Shown here one piece after another: positions 57,066-64,000 of a DNA stretch of 64,000 bases; position 1 is the stretch's first letter; each line of letters opens with the position of its first letter. Origin of the DNA: Rahnella inusitata (GTDB taxonomy: Bacteria > Pseudomonadota > Gammaproteobacteria > Enterobacterales > Enterobacteriaceae); the NCBI RefSeq assembly GCF_003263515.1, contig NZ_JYDE01000031.1:1-64000 (forward strand). Direction: 5' to 3'. The position numbers and the translations under genes are program-made. The notes beneath the pieces were generated by a model. The model ran no database searches. It saw nothing but the letters and a program-made list of their open reading frames with translations, and was not told where the DNA came from.

Positions 57066-58181
57066 ATGAACAGCATTTTAATTACCGGAGCCACCGGTTT
57101 TGTCGGCGGCGCAGTTATCGAATATCTCTTACGCCAGAAACTTACGGCAAAAAACCAGATATTATTATTAGTCAGGGCCGACGATAATGCGACGGGACTC
57201 GCCAGAATTATCGATAATCTAAAAAAATTTGAATTAAGCGATGAAATACTTTCCGCACTCACCGAACAATCTATTTTGACCGGTGACCTTGCCGAGCCGG
57301 AGAGTTTTATTCACGATGCGCGTTTAGATAACGTCACCCATGTGATCAATTGCGCCGCGATTGCCTCGTTCGGCAATAATCCGGCAATGTGGCGGGTGAA
57401 TGTCGAAGGCTCGCTGGTCTTCGCCAAACGCATGGCGCAGGTGAAAGGCTTGCAGCGTTTTGTCCACGTCGGCACGGCGATGGCCTCGATGCCGGACAAA
57501 GACAGCGTGTTCTACGAAGGAATGCCGGACAACGAGCACAACGAAGATCTGGTGCAGTACACCATTTCCAAACGCGCTATCGAGAATCTGGTACGTTCAG
57601 AATGCCCGACGTTGCCGTTTGTGGTCGCGCGTCCGTCTATTATCGTCGGTCACACCCAGTATGGCTGCCAGCCTTCCAGCAGCATTTTCTGGGTGTTCAT
57701 GATGGCGATTAAACTCAAAAAATTCACCTGTAACCTCGATGATGAAGTCGATGTTATTCCTGTGGATTACTGCGCCATGGTGCTGGTGAAATTATGCCTG
57801 GCCGATGAACTCAGTCACAGCTTCTATCATATTTCCTCCGGCGAAGAAATGTGTACCCCTTTCCATGAAATTGATACGTCGGTGGCGCAAGCCAATAATA
57901 CGCCACGCATTATTAGCGAGTATGAACAGATCAGTTATCAGGAATTCACGGGCATCCGGAAACAGTTTAAAGATGTACTTGGCCCGTGTAATGACAAGAT
58001 TATTCTACGCGCCATTAAGCTTTACGGCGGTTTCGCACAATTAAATGTGAAATTTGATAATTCCCGACTGATGGATATGGGCATTCCCAAACCCGCGGCG
58101 TTTAAAAGTTATATTGATAAATGCGTCTACTCGACGCATGGCCAGACCATTCCCGAGCTTATGAGAGTTGATTTTAAATAA
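57066..58181 (+). CDS. Thioester-reductase/male-sterility-like NAD(P) protein
   Basis: Rossmann-fold protein of the extended SDR, NAD_binding_4 (fatty acyl-CoA reductase / thioester reductase domain) class, 371 residues. Dinucleotide motif ITGATGFVGGAVIEYLL, VTHVINCAAIASFG, the catalytic YTISK tyrosine and lysine, then VARPSIIVGHTQYG. In biosynthetic clusters such domains release products as aldehydes from carrier proteins; here no carrier or synthetase is near. The AT-rich upstream sequence and lack of a core neighbour suggest acquisition. A weak AGGT precedes the ATG. Confidence 0.8.
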   Translation: MNSILITGATGFVGGAVIEYLLRQKLTAKNQILLLVRADDNATGLARIIDNLKKFELSDEILSALTEQSILTGDLAEPESFIHDARLDNVTHVINCAAIASFGNNPAMWRVNVEGSLVFAKRMAQVKGLQRFVHVGTAMASMPDKDSVFYEGMPDNEHNEDLVQYTISKRAIENLVRSECPTLPFVVARPSIIVGHTQYGCQPSSSIFWVFMMAIKLKKFTCNLDDEVDVIPVDYCAMVLVKLCLADELSHSFYHISSGEEMCTPFHEIDTSVAQANNTPRIISEYEQISYQEFTGIRKQFKDVLGPCNDKIILRAIKLYGGFAQLNVKFDNSRLMDMGIPKPAAFKSYIDKCVYSTHGQTIPELMRVDFK

Positions 58182-58215
58182 ACCGATGCGTTTGTTTTAA
58201 AAATACAAAAAGTAT

Positions 58216-58250
58216 AATGACGCAGCGCGATACCGTGCTGCGTCATTTTG
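58216..58250 (+). terminator. Intrinsic terminator after the reductase
   Basis: AATGACGCAGC (58216-58226) pairs perfectly with GCTGCGTCATT (58237-58247), followed by TTGTTATTT; A-rich sequence before it could make it bidirectional for the converging GST. Confidence 0.88.
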
Positions 58251-58283
58251 TTATTTCTCCGGTTTTAGATCACCAGACACCCT

Positions 58284-58907
58284 TCATACCATGCCATTTC
58301 GGCCAAACAGCCGGTAACCCTCGCGCTGATTCAACCGGTCATAATAGGCCGAGACCGCAGGCAGCGCCGGGCGCGACATCGGCGTCATCGACCAGCGGTT
58401 AACGGAAAGCCCGACCGGGATATCCGCCAGCGAAAAATTATCGCCCAGCACGTAATCGCCGCTGCGCTGGAGTTGTTCTTCCAACATCTGCATATGGCGG
58501 TTCCATTCGCTGACACCCGCATCAATCAGCGCCTGATCGGTATGCTGCGGACTGTTGCGTGCCAGCGCCGGAAACGCATAGCGCCAGGAATTGTTCAGCT
58601 CGCCCGCTTGCCAGTCCATCCATTGTTCGGCCAGCGCACGGCGTTTCGGATCCGACGACAGTAAATCCTCCCGCCCTTCCCTCGCCGCCAGATAGCGGCA
58701 AATCACGTTGGATTCCCACAGCACAAACTCGTCGTCGAGCAGCACAGGCACCATGGCGTTCGGATTCAGCGCCTTAAATTCCGGCGTCTGAGTGGACTGA
58801 AAACCCGAACCAAATTGCGCCTGTTCAACGTCCAGTCCCAGCTCGTGACAGGTCCACAACACCTTGCGCACATTGATCGACGTCGATTTACCCAGAATCT
58901 TCAGCAT
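58284..58907 (-). CDS. Glutathione S-transferase family protein
   Basis: 207 residues from the ATG at 58907, with AGGGGAAATC upstream. N-terminal thioredoxin-like half LKILGKSTSINVRKVLWTCHELGLDVEQAQFGSGF, glutathione site NAMVPVLLDDEFVLWESNVICRYLA, C-terminal DNFSLADIPVGLSVNRW. It resembles the YfcG/YghU-independent 'GST N-3' type with Ser/Asn near residue 12; substrate unknown. It lies 42 nt after the GNAT gene on the same strand, so they may form an operon. Confidence 0.88.
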   Translation of the reverse strand: MLKILGKSTSINVRKVLWTCHELGLDVEQAQFGSGFQSTQTPEFKALNPNAMVPVLLDDEFVLWESNVICRYLAAREGREDLLSSDPKRRALAEQWMDWQAGELNNSWRYAFPALARNSPQHTDQALIDAGVSEWNRHMQMLEEQLQRSGDYVLGDNFSLADIPVGLSVNRWSMTPMSRPALPAVSAYYDRLNQREGYRLFGRNGMV

Positions 58908-58949
58908 GATTTCCCCTGCAAAATGGAACAACCAGAATGACTGGCGAGG

Positions 58950-59483
58950 TTACGTGCGGCGCAGAAAAATCCGCGTCGCCGAGCCGTGATAAGTGGTGTC
59001 GGTTTCTGCGACAAATCCGCACTTCTCCGCCAGCCGGATTGACGCCTGATGCTGCGGGTCAATAATGCAGCATAGCTGACGATCGAGATGTGTATCGGCC
59101 CATTCCAGCACCGCCTGCGCAGCTTCGAAAGCGTAACCCTTTCCGTGAAAGGCAGGCGCAATCACCCAGCCCATTTCCGCCATGCCGTCGAGCGAGGGGG
59201 TGATTTCACGCTGGTAATCCGCCAGCCCAATCTCACCGGCAAACGCACCTTCCGCGCCGTTGTTTTTTTCGTACAGGATCCAGTAACCAAAACCGAGCAT
59301 CTGCCAGTGGCCGGGATAACGCAGCAAGCGACTCCAGCTGGCTTCGCGGCTCGACGGCGTTCCACCGATATATTTCACTACGGCGGGATCGGCCCACTGC
59401 GCAGCAATCGCTTCAAAATCTTCTGCACGATGACCGCGTAAAATCAGGCGTTCGGTTTCAATAACGGGGGCTTGGGTAGGCAT
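58950..59483 (-). CDS. GNAT-family N-acetyltransferase (RimJ/RimL type)
   Basis: 177 residues from the ATG at 59483 (AGGGAAAATC upstream; a TTG further upstream is unlikely). IETERLILRGHRAEDFEAIAAQWADPAVVKYIGG is the usual acetyltransferase_3 start; EMGWVIAPAFHGKGYAFEAAQAVLEWA holds the acetyl-CoA-binding V-x-x-x-x-x-G-K-G motif; NQASIRLAEKCGF-type ending (here HQASIRLAEKCGF). Acceptor unknown. Confidence 0.88.
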   Translation of the reverse strand: MPTQAPVIETERLILRGHRAEDFEAIAAQWADPAVVKYIGGTPSSREASWSRLLRYPGHWQMLGFGYWILYEKNNGAEGAFAGEIGLADYQREITPSLDGMAEMGWVIAPAFHGKGYAFEAAQAVLEWADTHLDRQLCCIIDPQHQASIRLAEKCGFVAETDTTYHGSATRIFLRRT

Positions 59484-59580
59484 GATTTTCCCTGAGATTT
59501 TTTCTGATAATGTGGACAACCGTTAAATTAGCACCGGAACCGAGCGGACGGGAAGAGAGCAAAAGAGAAGGGGAAGTATT

Positions 59581-60459
59581 TCAGACGATAATGCCGCTGC
59601 GCAGCGCGGTCGGCGTCATCCCGCGTACGGATTTAAAGCGGTTGCTGAAGTGGCTGGTGGAGCTGAACCCGCATTCCAGCGCGATAGCAGTGATCTCCAT
59701 ATCCGTGGTTTTCAGCAGCTGTTCCGCGCGGATCAAACGGGCATTCATCACGTACTGATGTGGCGCCATGCCCATACTTTGTTTGAACATGCGCGCAAAA
59801 TGGAATTCGCTGAGCCCGGCCAGCAGTGCAAGTTCAGGCAGCATCAGGGGTTGTGCAAGATGGGCATGAATATAGTCTTTCACGCGATTAAGAATATGCG
59901 GAGCCAGCCCGCCGCGCACCGTCGGCAGTGCCCATTGCAGATGGGTATAGTTTTTTACCAGATGCGCCATTAGCAGATTTGCTGCGCTGCTGAGCATCAG
60001 CTGATTGCTGTTTTCCTGCCACTGACTGCTGAGTAAAAAGTGGCGATACAGCAGGGTAATCTGCGGATCTTCCTCGAACGTGCGTTCTTCCATCTGAATA
60101 GCCGCAGGGCTGCGATCCCAGGTTTGCTCCACCAGATGCCGCAGATGCTCGTCGGAGCAATACAGATGCACGAACGACAAATCATCACGCACATCCCAGC
60201 TGGACATGCTGTTTTTGGGCATGATGCAGAACCGGTCCGGCCCGCCACCGTTGCGCCAGCCGCCGCGGGTTTTGTGATAGCACTCGTAACCGTCAGCGAC
60301 GTACAGGCTCAGCGTATGGTGATCCGGGCTTTCCTGCGTCACGGTGTCATTTTTATTCGACCAGGCCGCCAGCTGGATGCCGGACCCCAGCTCCACACTG
60401 TCGTGCAGAACCGCTTTGTGCTTACGCAGCGTGTCGAAAGCCTGATAAACCTTAGTCAT
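59581..60459 (-). CDS. AraC-family transcriptional regulator
   Basis: 292 residues from the ATG at 60459; the frame is open upstream without similarity. N-terminal cupin-type sensing region and two C-terminal HTH motifs: LPELALLAGLSEFHFARMFKQSMGMAPHQYVMNARL and ITAIALECGFSSTSHFSNRFKSVRGMTP. It is divergent from the EamA transporter with 187 bp between, so it probably controls that gene. Confidence 0.9.
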   Translation of the reverse strand: MTKVYQAFDTLRKHKAVLHDSVELGSGIQLAAWSNKNDTVTQESPDHHTLSLYVADGYECYHKTRGGWRNGGGPDRFCIMPKNSMSSWDVRDDLSFVHLYCSDEHLRHLVEQTWDRSPAAIQMEERTFEEDPQITLLYRHFLLSSQWQENSNQLMLSSAANLLMAHLVKNYTHLQWALPTVRGGLAPHILNRVKDYIHAHLAQPLMLPELALLAGLSEFHFARMFKQSMGMAPHQYVMNARLIRAEQLLKTTDMEITAIALECGFSSTSHFSNRFKSVRGMTPTALRSGIIV

Positions 60460-60646
60460 GGCATGCACCGGTAGAAGAAAGAAGACGCCCAGTTTACGGG
60501 TTATGGCGGCATCAGAGCCAGATTTTGCTGCTGCTGTGCACGAAAAAATGCGCAAGAATCTGCAACTCACCGCAAGCCGTTGAACGCCAACGCCGCCGCT
60601 TTCCCGCACACTTCACTCAGGCCAATATTTTTAATGAGAGAAGTCC

Positions 60647-61558
60647 ATGAATGCACTGCTTTATATCTCGGTGATTATTATCTGGGGCACGACCTGGTTT
60701 GCGATTTACCTGCAACAGGGCGATGTGCCTGTGACGGTGTCGATTTTTTACCGCTTCCTGCTGGCGGCGGTGATCATGCTGGTGGCGCTGCTGGCCGCAC
60801 GTCGCCTGCGTCGTCTGGCGCTCAAAGACCACCTGTTCTGCATGGTGCAGGGCTGCTGCGTCTTCGCCTTTAACTTTTACTGCTTCTATCACGCGGCGGC
60901 TTACATCACCAGCGGGCTGGAATCGGTGATTTTTTCGATGGCGGTGCTGTTTAACGCCTTCAACGGTATGCTGTTTTTCCGTCAAAAGCTGGCACCTGCG
61001 GTAATCCCGGCGTCCCTTCTCGGGCTGGCGGGGATCGTCACGCTGTTCTGGCATGACCTGAGCGCTGCCCACATCGCACCGGAACTGCTAAAAGGCATCG
61101 GCCTCAGCCTGCTCGGCACTTACGGTTTCTCGCTGGGTAATATGATCAGCGCCCGCCATCAGCGCCGCGGTCTGGACGTGCTCTCGACCAACACTTACGC
61201 AATGTTCTACGGCACCGGGGTGATGGGCGTACTGAGCCTGTTTCAGGGCGCTTCGTTTGCCATCGATATGACCCCGCAGTACCTCGGTTCGCTGGTCTAC
61301 CTTTCGGTATTCGGATCGGTACTCGCCTTCGGCATTTACTTCACGCTGGTAGGCCGCATCGGTGCCAGTCAGGCCGCCTACAGCACCCTGCTCTTCCCGC
61401 TGGTCGCCCTGACGGTTTCCACCTTCTACGAAGGCTATCAATGGCACACCAACGCCGTCGTCGGACTGGCGCTCATTCTGCTCGGTAATCTGGTGATGTT
61501 CTGCCGCCCGAGCTGGCTGGAAGTCTTCAGACGGAAAGTGGCGGTGGTGAGAAGTTAG
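60647..61558 (+). CDS. EamA-family (DMT) metabolite exporter
   Basis: Ten-helix drug/metabolite transporter, 303 residues, two EamA repeats (about 5-130 and 150-290). It starts NALLYISVIIIWGTTWFAIYLQQG, the typical family opening with WG-TW. The ATG has GAGAGAAG upstream. Substrate unknown. Divergent from the AraC regulator. Confidence 0.9.
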   Translation: MNALLYISVIIIWGTTWFAIYLQQGDVPVTVSIFYRFLLAAVIMLVALLAARRLRRLALKDHLFCMVQGCCVFAFNFYCFYHAAAYITSGLESVIFSMAVLFNAFNGMLFFRQKLAPAVIPASLLGLAGIVTLFWHDLSAAHIAPELLKGIGLSLLGTYGFSLGNMISARHQRRGLDVLSTNTYAMFYGTGVMGVLSLFQGASFAIDMTPQYLGSLVYLSVFGSVLAFGIYFTLVGRIGASQAAYSTLLFPLVALTVSTFYEGYQWHTNAVVGLALILLGNLVMFCRPSWLEVFRRKVAVVRS

Positions 61559-61570
61559 CGGTCTTTTTGC

Positions 61571-61607
61571 AGCCTAAAGATTGCCCTTGGCAGGCAATCT
61601 TTAGGCT
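61571..61607. repeat. Perfect 15-bp inverted repeat after eamA
   Basis: AGCCTAAAGATTGCC (61571-61585) and GGCAATCTTTAGGCT (61593-61607) around CTTGGCA. It contains the stop codon of the converging 61601-61894 frame. There is no T-run on either side. Confidence 0.65.
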
Positions 61608-61894
61608 CCGTTCAAAAAGGCCACAGCTTCTCCTACGGTAAAAATTGTCCACCCCGGCAATTTAACGGGTACAAGATTAATAGCTATTTTCTCTGCGGCC
61701 CACGCAGCGTCCAGAGTTATGACCGTATTTCGCTCATCGTTGACCTGATGGCAAAGTTGAGGCAAAGAGTATCTTTGAGTTTCTAACATTTGAAGATCAC
61801 CATGAAGTGAAGTGTCCGTTAGGGAATAAATATCTTTCCAACTTTTGGCAGTGAGAAGCTTTTGTTGGTTTGTGCTGGGATTGGAGTACTTCAT
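61601..61894 (-). CDS. Hypothetical ORF overlapping the ZorA-like gene
   Basis: 97 codons from an ATG at 61894, in a different frame and overlapping the end of the ZorA-like gene by 98 nt. No ribosome site is visible and the sequence is not recognised; the tail DAAWAAEKIAINLVPVKLPGWTIFTVGEAVAFLNGA looks protein-like. It may be a separate coupled gene, or the remainder of a longer reading frame after a frameshift. Confidence 0.4.
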   Translation of the reverse strand: MKYSNPSTNQQKLLTAKSWKDIYSLTDTSLHGDLQMLETQRYSLPQLCHQVNDERNTVITLDAAWAAEKIAINLVPVKLPGWTIFTVGEAVAFLNGA

Positions 61895-62291
61895 GTATAT
61901 GGTCAGGCGTTACGGTCACTGGCGAAGCGATACCATTGTTCTTAGATGACGGCAGTAATCTATCTAAAATATTAAAAGCTAATGCACCCACCATTCCGAC
62001 AATACTCGTAATAAACGCTGTTTTTAGGCCGCCAAGTAAAACAGGAATACTGTGTTCTATATTGGTTGTATCGAAATGCAGAAGCCCGATGACAACCCCT
62101 ACGAAGGTTCCGAGGATCCCAAGCGCAGTCATCAAAGTAGGGGCATATTCCAGGAAATGTGATGATTCACCTTTTTTTCTGGCATATAAAGCACCTAAAA
62201 ACACCGCGATAACAGCCCAAATAAAACAATCAGTGATCGTTGTCGAGTTCATTGTACTCAGCAAAGATTCCAGCACTTTTGATAGCATCAT
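61797..62291 (-). CDS. Truncated ZorA/MotA/ExbB-like membrane protein
   Basis: 164 residues, with AAGGG upstream of the ATG. Three membrane helices: FIWAVIAVFLGALYA, LMTALGILGTFVGVVIGLL and TAFITSIVGMVGALAFNIL, with SIPVLLGGLKTAFITSIVGM between. This is the MotA/TolQ/ExbB proton-channel pattern, and FLEYAPTLMTALGILGTFVGVVIGLLHFDTTNI-type sequence is typical of ZorA of the Zorya anti-phage system. Full ZorA has a long coiled-coil tail of several hundred residues after TPDHIHEVL-type sequence; here the frame ends about 30 residues later, and no ZorB, ZorC/D or ZorE gene is adjacent. AT-rich surroundings suggest horizontal origin. It may be a decayed remnant or a minimal form. Confidence 0.65.
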   Translation of the reverse strand: MMLSKVLESLLSTMNSTTITDCFIWAVIAVFLGALYARKKGESSHFLEYAPTLMTALGILGTFVGVVIGLLHFDTTNIEHSIPVLLGGLKTAFITSIVGMVGALAFNILDRLLPSSKNNGIASPVTVTPDHIHEVLQSQHKPTKASHCQKLERYLFPNGHFTSW

Positions 62292-62649
62292 GATCCCTTT
62301 GAAACCTATACAGAAGCGAAGGTTTATACCTTAGCTTGTACAAATTATTACGATGGAGTCTGAAAACTGTTGTTGTCAGAAAAAGGAAACATAAAATACC
62401 AAAAAATAAATGATAAAGGCATGATAAATATCATTCTTCATCACTTATTAATTTTATTGTAAATTGCATTATTTCACTTAAGTGGATGCTTAGTTTTCAT
62501 CTATTTAAAAAATAACTTTAAGAGAAAGAAAAAACATAAAGAAATAATTCGTACAAAATTCAACTCGACACATCTCTTCCTATCATGCATACCTGAAAGG
62601 CCGCATCCAGCGAGATGCGCGCCCTGCAAATAAAAATGAGGATACGAAG
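62292..62649. other. AT-rich spacer with Fur-like palindrome
   Basis: 358 bp, no credible gene; divergent promoters of the ZorA-like gene and the tautomerase are expected. ATGATA-AA-TATCAT (62421-62434) is a perfect palindrome. Confidence 0.45.
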
Positions 62650-63030
62650 ATGCCATTTGTTCGAATTGATATGGTTGAAGGAAAACCCGAAACCTACCGT
62701 AAAACTGTGGGCGATACCATTTACGAAGCATTGCGTACCCAGATGAACGTGCCTGAGAACGATCGGTTTATTGTCATAGCCGAACACTCTCCGGAAGAAA
62801 TGATGATTTCTCCGGATTATCTGGATATCCAGCGCAGCCCTAACTGCATCGTCATTCAGATAACACTTAACACCGGCCGCACGGTGGAAATGAAGAAAGC
62901 CTTCTACCACGCCGTGGCCTATGGCCTGCATGAAAGAGTCGGTCTGCGTCTGGAAGATGTCTTCATCAGTCTGGTGGAAGTGCCGAAAGAAAACTGGTCC
63001 TTCGGCAACGGTGAAGCGCAGTACGCGTGA
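62650..63030 (+). CDS. Tautomerase-family protein
   Basis: Tautomerase superfamily (4-oxalocrotonate tautomerase / MIF-like) protein, 126 residues. The catalytic base should be Pro at position 2 (MPFVRIDMVEGK), exposed after Met removal. The pattern GKPETYRKTVGDTIYEALRTQMNVPENDRF and IQITLNTGRTVEMKKAFYHAVAYGLHERVGLRLEDVFISLVEVPKENWSFGNG is that of the tautomerase_2 group. GAGGATACGAAG precedes the ATG. Substrate unknown. Confidence 0.88.
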   Translation: MPFVRIDMVEGKPETYRKTVGDTIYEALRTQMNVPENDRFIVIAEHSPEEMMISPDYLDIQRSPNCIVIQITLNTGRTVEMKKAFYHAVAYGLHERVGLRLEDVFISLVEVPKENWSFGNGEAQYA

Positions 63031-63031
63031 T

Positions 63032-63187
63032 TTAAGCAGAGTAAAGCCGCTTCAGGCCAACAGTGTTTCCCTGCCGGTGACGCCAGCCCATCGTGTAGAT
63101 GTGCGTGGTAGCGACAACACAGGGTGAACCGAGGTTGTTCACCCGCACTTCGTCCGGCGCGCCACGCAGGCTGGTGCTTATCGGCAT
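63032..63187 (-). CDS. Small hypothetical ORF after the SDR gene
   Basis: 51 codons, beginning 10 nt after the SDR stop with a strong GAGGGGG upstream of the ATG. The product starts MPISTSLRGAPDEVRVNNLG and includes PCVVATTHIYTMGWRHRQG; no membrane segment, not recognised. The ribosome site and spacing argue for a translated small protein co-transcribed with the SDR. It ends 1 nt past the converging tautomerase stop codon. Confidence 0.5.
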   Translation of the reverse strand: MPISTSLRGAPDEVRVNNLGSPCVVATTHIYTMGWRHRQGNTVGLKRLYSA

Positions 63188-63197
63188 ACAAACCCCC

Positions 63198-63941
63198 TCA
63201 AACAATCCCCCCGTTCGCCTTCAGCGTTTGCCCGTTAATCCACGCACCGTCGGGGCCTGCGAGGAAAGCGACGACGGAGGCGATGTCTTGCGGCTGGCCG
63301 AGGCGTTCGAGCGGCGCGATTTTGGTGATGTTTTCAATCAGTTGCCCGGATTTACCGTTGAGGAATAAATCCGTTGCCGTCGGACCGGGCGCTACCGTGT
63401 TCACGGTAATATTGCGGCCACGCATTTCTTTAGTCAGGACACGGCTCAGCGCTTCCACTGCGGCTTTCGTCGCGGCGTAGACGCCATACGTCGGCTGATA
63501 TAATCCCACCACGCTTGAGGAGAAATTGATGATGCGGCCACCGTCGTGCAGATTTTTCGCCGCTTCACGCAGGGTGTTGAAAGTGCCTTTCAGGTTGATA
63601 TCAATCAGCCGGTCAAACGCGGCGTCATCGGTGTCGGCAATGGCGGAGAGCATCATGATCCCGGCATTATTCACCAGCACGTCAACGCCGCCGAACGCCT
63701 GTTCTGCGCTGGCAAACATCCGGCGGACAGCGGCTGCATCGCTGACATCAGCCTGTGCGCTGACCGCTTTTCCGCCCGCTTGTTCGATCTTACTTACCAC
63801 CGCATCGGCCTCAGCTGCGCCGCGTGCATAGTTCACGATCACCGTAAAGCCGTCCTGCGCCAGACGCTCAGCAATCGCCGCGCCAATACCGCGTGATGCG
63901 CCGGTCACCAGCGCCACTTTGTGTTGAGTCGAAGAAGTCAT
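63198..63941 (-). CDS. SDR-family oxidoreductase
   Basis: Classical short-chain dehydrogenase, 247 residues from the ATG at 63941 (AAGGAAAT upstream). Cofactor motif VTGASRGIGAAIAERL, VLVNNAGIMM, the catalytic serine in INFSSSVVG and YAATK tyrosine and lysine, then VNTVAPGPTATDLF. Asn-Tyr after the second strand (VIVNYARG) suggests NADP preference. It resembles 3-oxoacyl-ACP-reductase-like enzymes; substrate unknown. Confidence 0.9.
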   Translation of the reverse strand: MTSSTQHKVALVTGASRGIGAAIAERLAQDGFTVIVNYARGAAEADAVVSKIEQAGGKAVSAQADVSDAAAVRRMFASAEQAFGGVDVLVNNAGIMMLSAIADTDDAAFDRLIDINLKGTFNTLREAAKNLHDGGRIINFSSSVVGLYQPTYGVYAATKAAVEALSRVLTKEMRGRNITVNTVAPGPTATDLFLNGKSGQLIENITKIAPLERLGQPQDIASVVAFLAGPDGAWINGQTLKANGGIV

Positions 63942-64000
63942 GGAATATTTCCTTAAGGCTAATTGTCGGTCAGTGAACAAAGCATAGCGGATTGACGCTG

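Noticed and set aside
62919-63191. 90-codon minus-strand frame overlapping the tautomerase
   Set aside because: Covers the same DNA as the better-supported 51-codon frame and runs antisense into a conserved gene.

Overview
This window is a stretch of enterobacterial chromosome, most likely from the Yersiniaceae side of Enterobacterales (Rahnella, Ewingella, Rouxiella or Serratia-like). That placement is an inference: protein sequences are very close to E. coli K-12 orthologues, and the core gene order around mreBCD, accBC and dusB-fis is the E. coli order, but E. coli-unlike insertions interrupt it (barnase-barstar, a galactoside acetyltransferase-like gene, gabD, an alpha carbonic anhydrase). 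I saw no rRNA, tRNA, intact insertion sequence, prophage or CRISPR array.

Layout. 0-5.8 kb: cybC, pmbA (tldE), divergent darP, then a secreted barnase-type RNase with its barstar inhibitor, gabD and a LacA-like acetyltransferase. 5.8-10.2 kb: the aaeXAB aromatic-acid efflux operon with its divergent regulator aaeR. 10.2-23 kb: tldD, yhdP, rng, maf, mreDCB and csrD, all on the minus strand (cell shape, envelope lipid transport, RNA decay). 23-32.7 kb: msrPQ (periplasmic methionine sulfoxide repair), aroQ-accB-accC, yhdT-panF, prmA, an alpha carbonic anhydrase, and dusB-fis behind a stringent-type promoter. 32.7-39.5 kb: a DoxX protein with a Fur-like box, a cold-type lipid A acyltransferase lpxP, a small orphan gene, and the aapJQMP (yhdWXYZ) general amino-acid ABC transporter behind a clear sigma-54 promoter.

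39.6-47.3 kb: an LrgA/LrgB pair with a divergent LysR regulator, a cspA-type gene with a recognisable cold-box leader, a 1.08 kb AT-rich region without a recognisable gene, then the sodium/proton antiporter yjcE and the guanine/hypoxanthine permease ghxP with two PurR-like boxes. 47.3-64 kb is accessory-like: two GSTs, an MHYT-GGDEF-EAL protein, a chemoreceptor, an inositol monophosphatase-family protein, a LysE exporter, two orphan substrate-binding proteins, a RIO kinase, a stand-alone thioester-reductase-like protein, GNAT, AraC and EamA genes, a truncated ZorA/MotA-like membrane protein, a tautomerase, a small ORF and an SDR.

The parts most likely to hold something undescribed are (i) the AT-rich locus at 42.37-43.13 kb, with a sigma-70 promoter, an 18-bp perfect inverted repeat, diverged repeated motifs and terminator hairpins at both ends; (ii) the ZorA-like stub and its overlapping partner ORF at 61.6-62.3 kb; (iii) the pair of substrate-binding proteins at 53.9-55.7 kb with no permease, one lacking a signal peptide. 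Regulatory sites were read by eye against consensus sequences and have not been scored by software.
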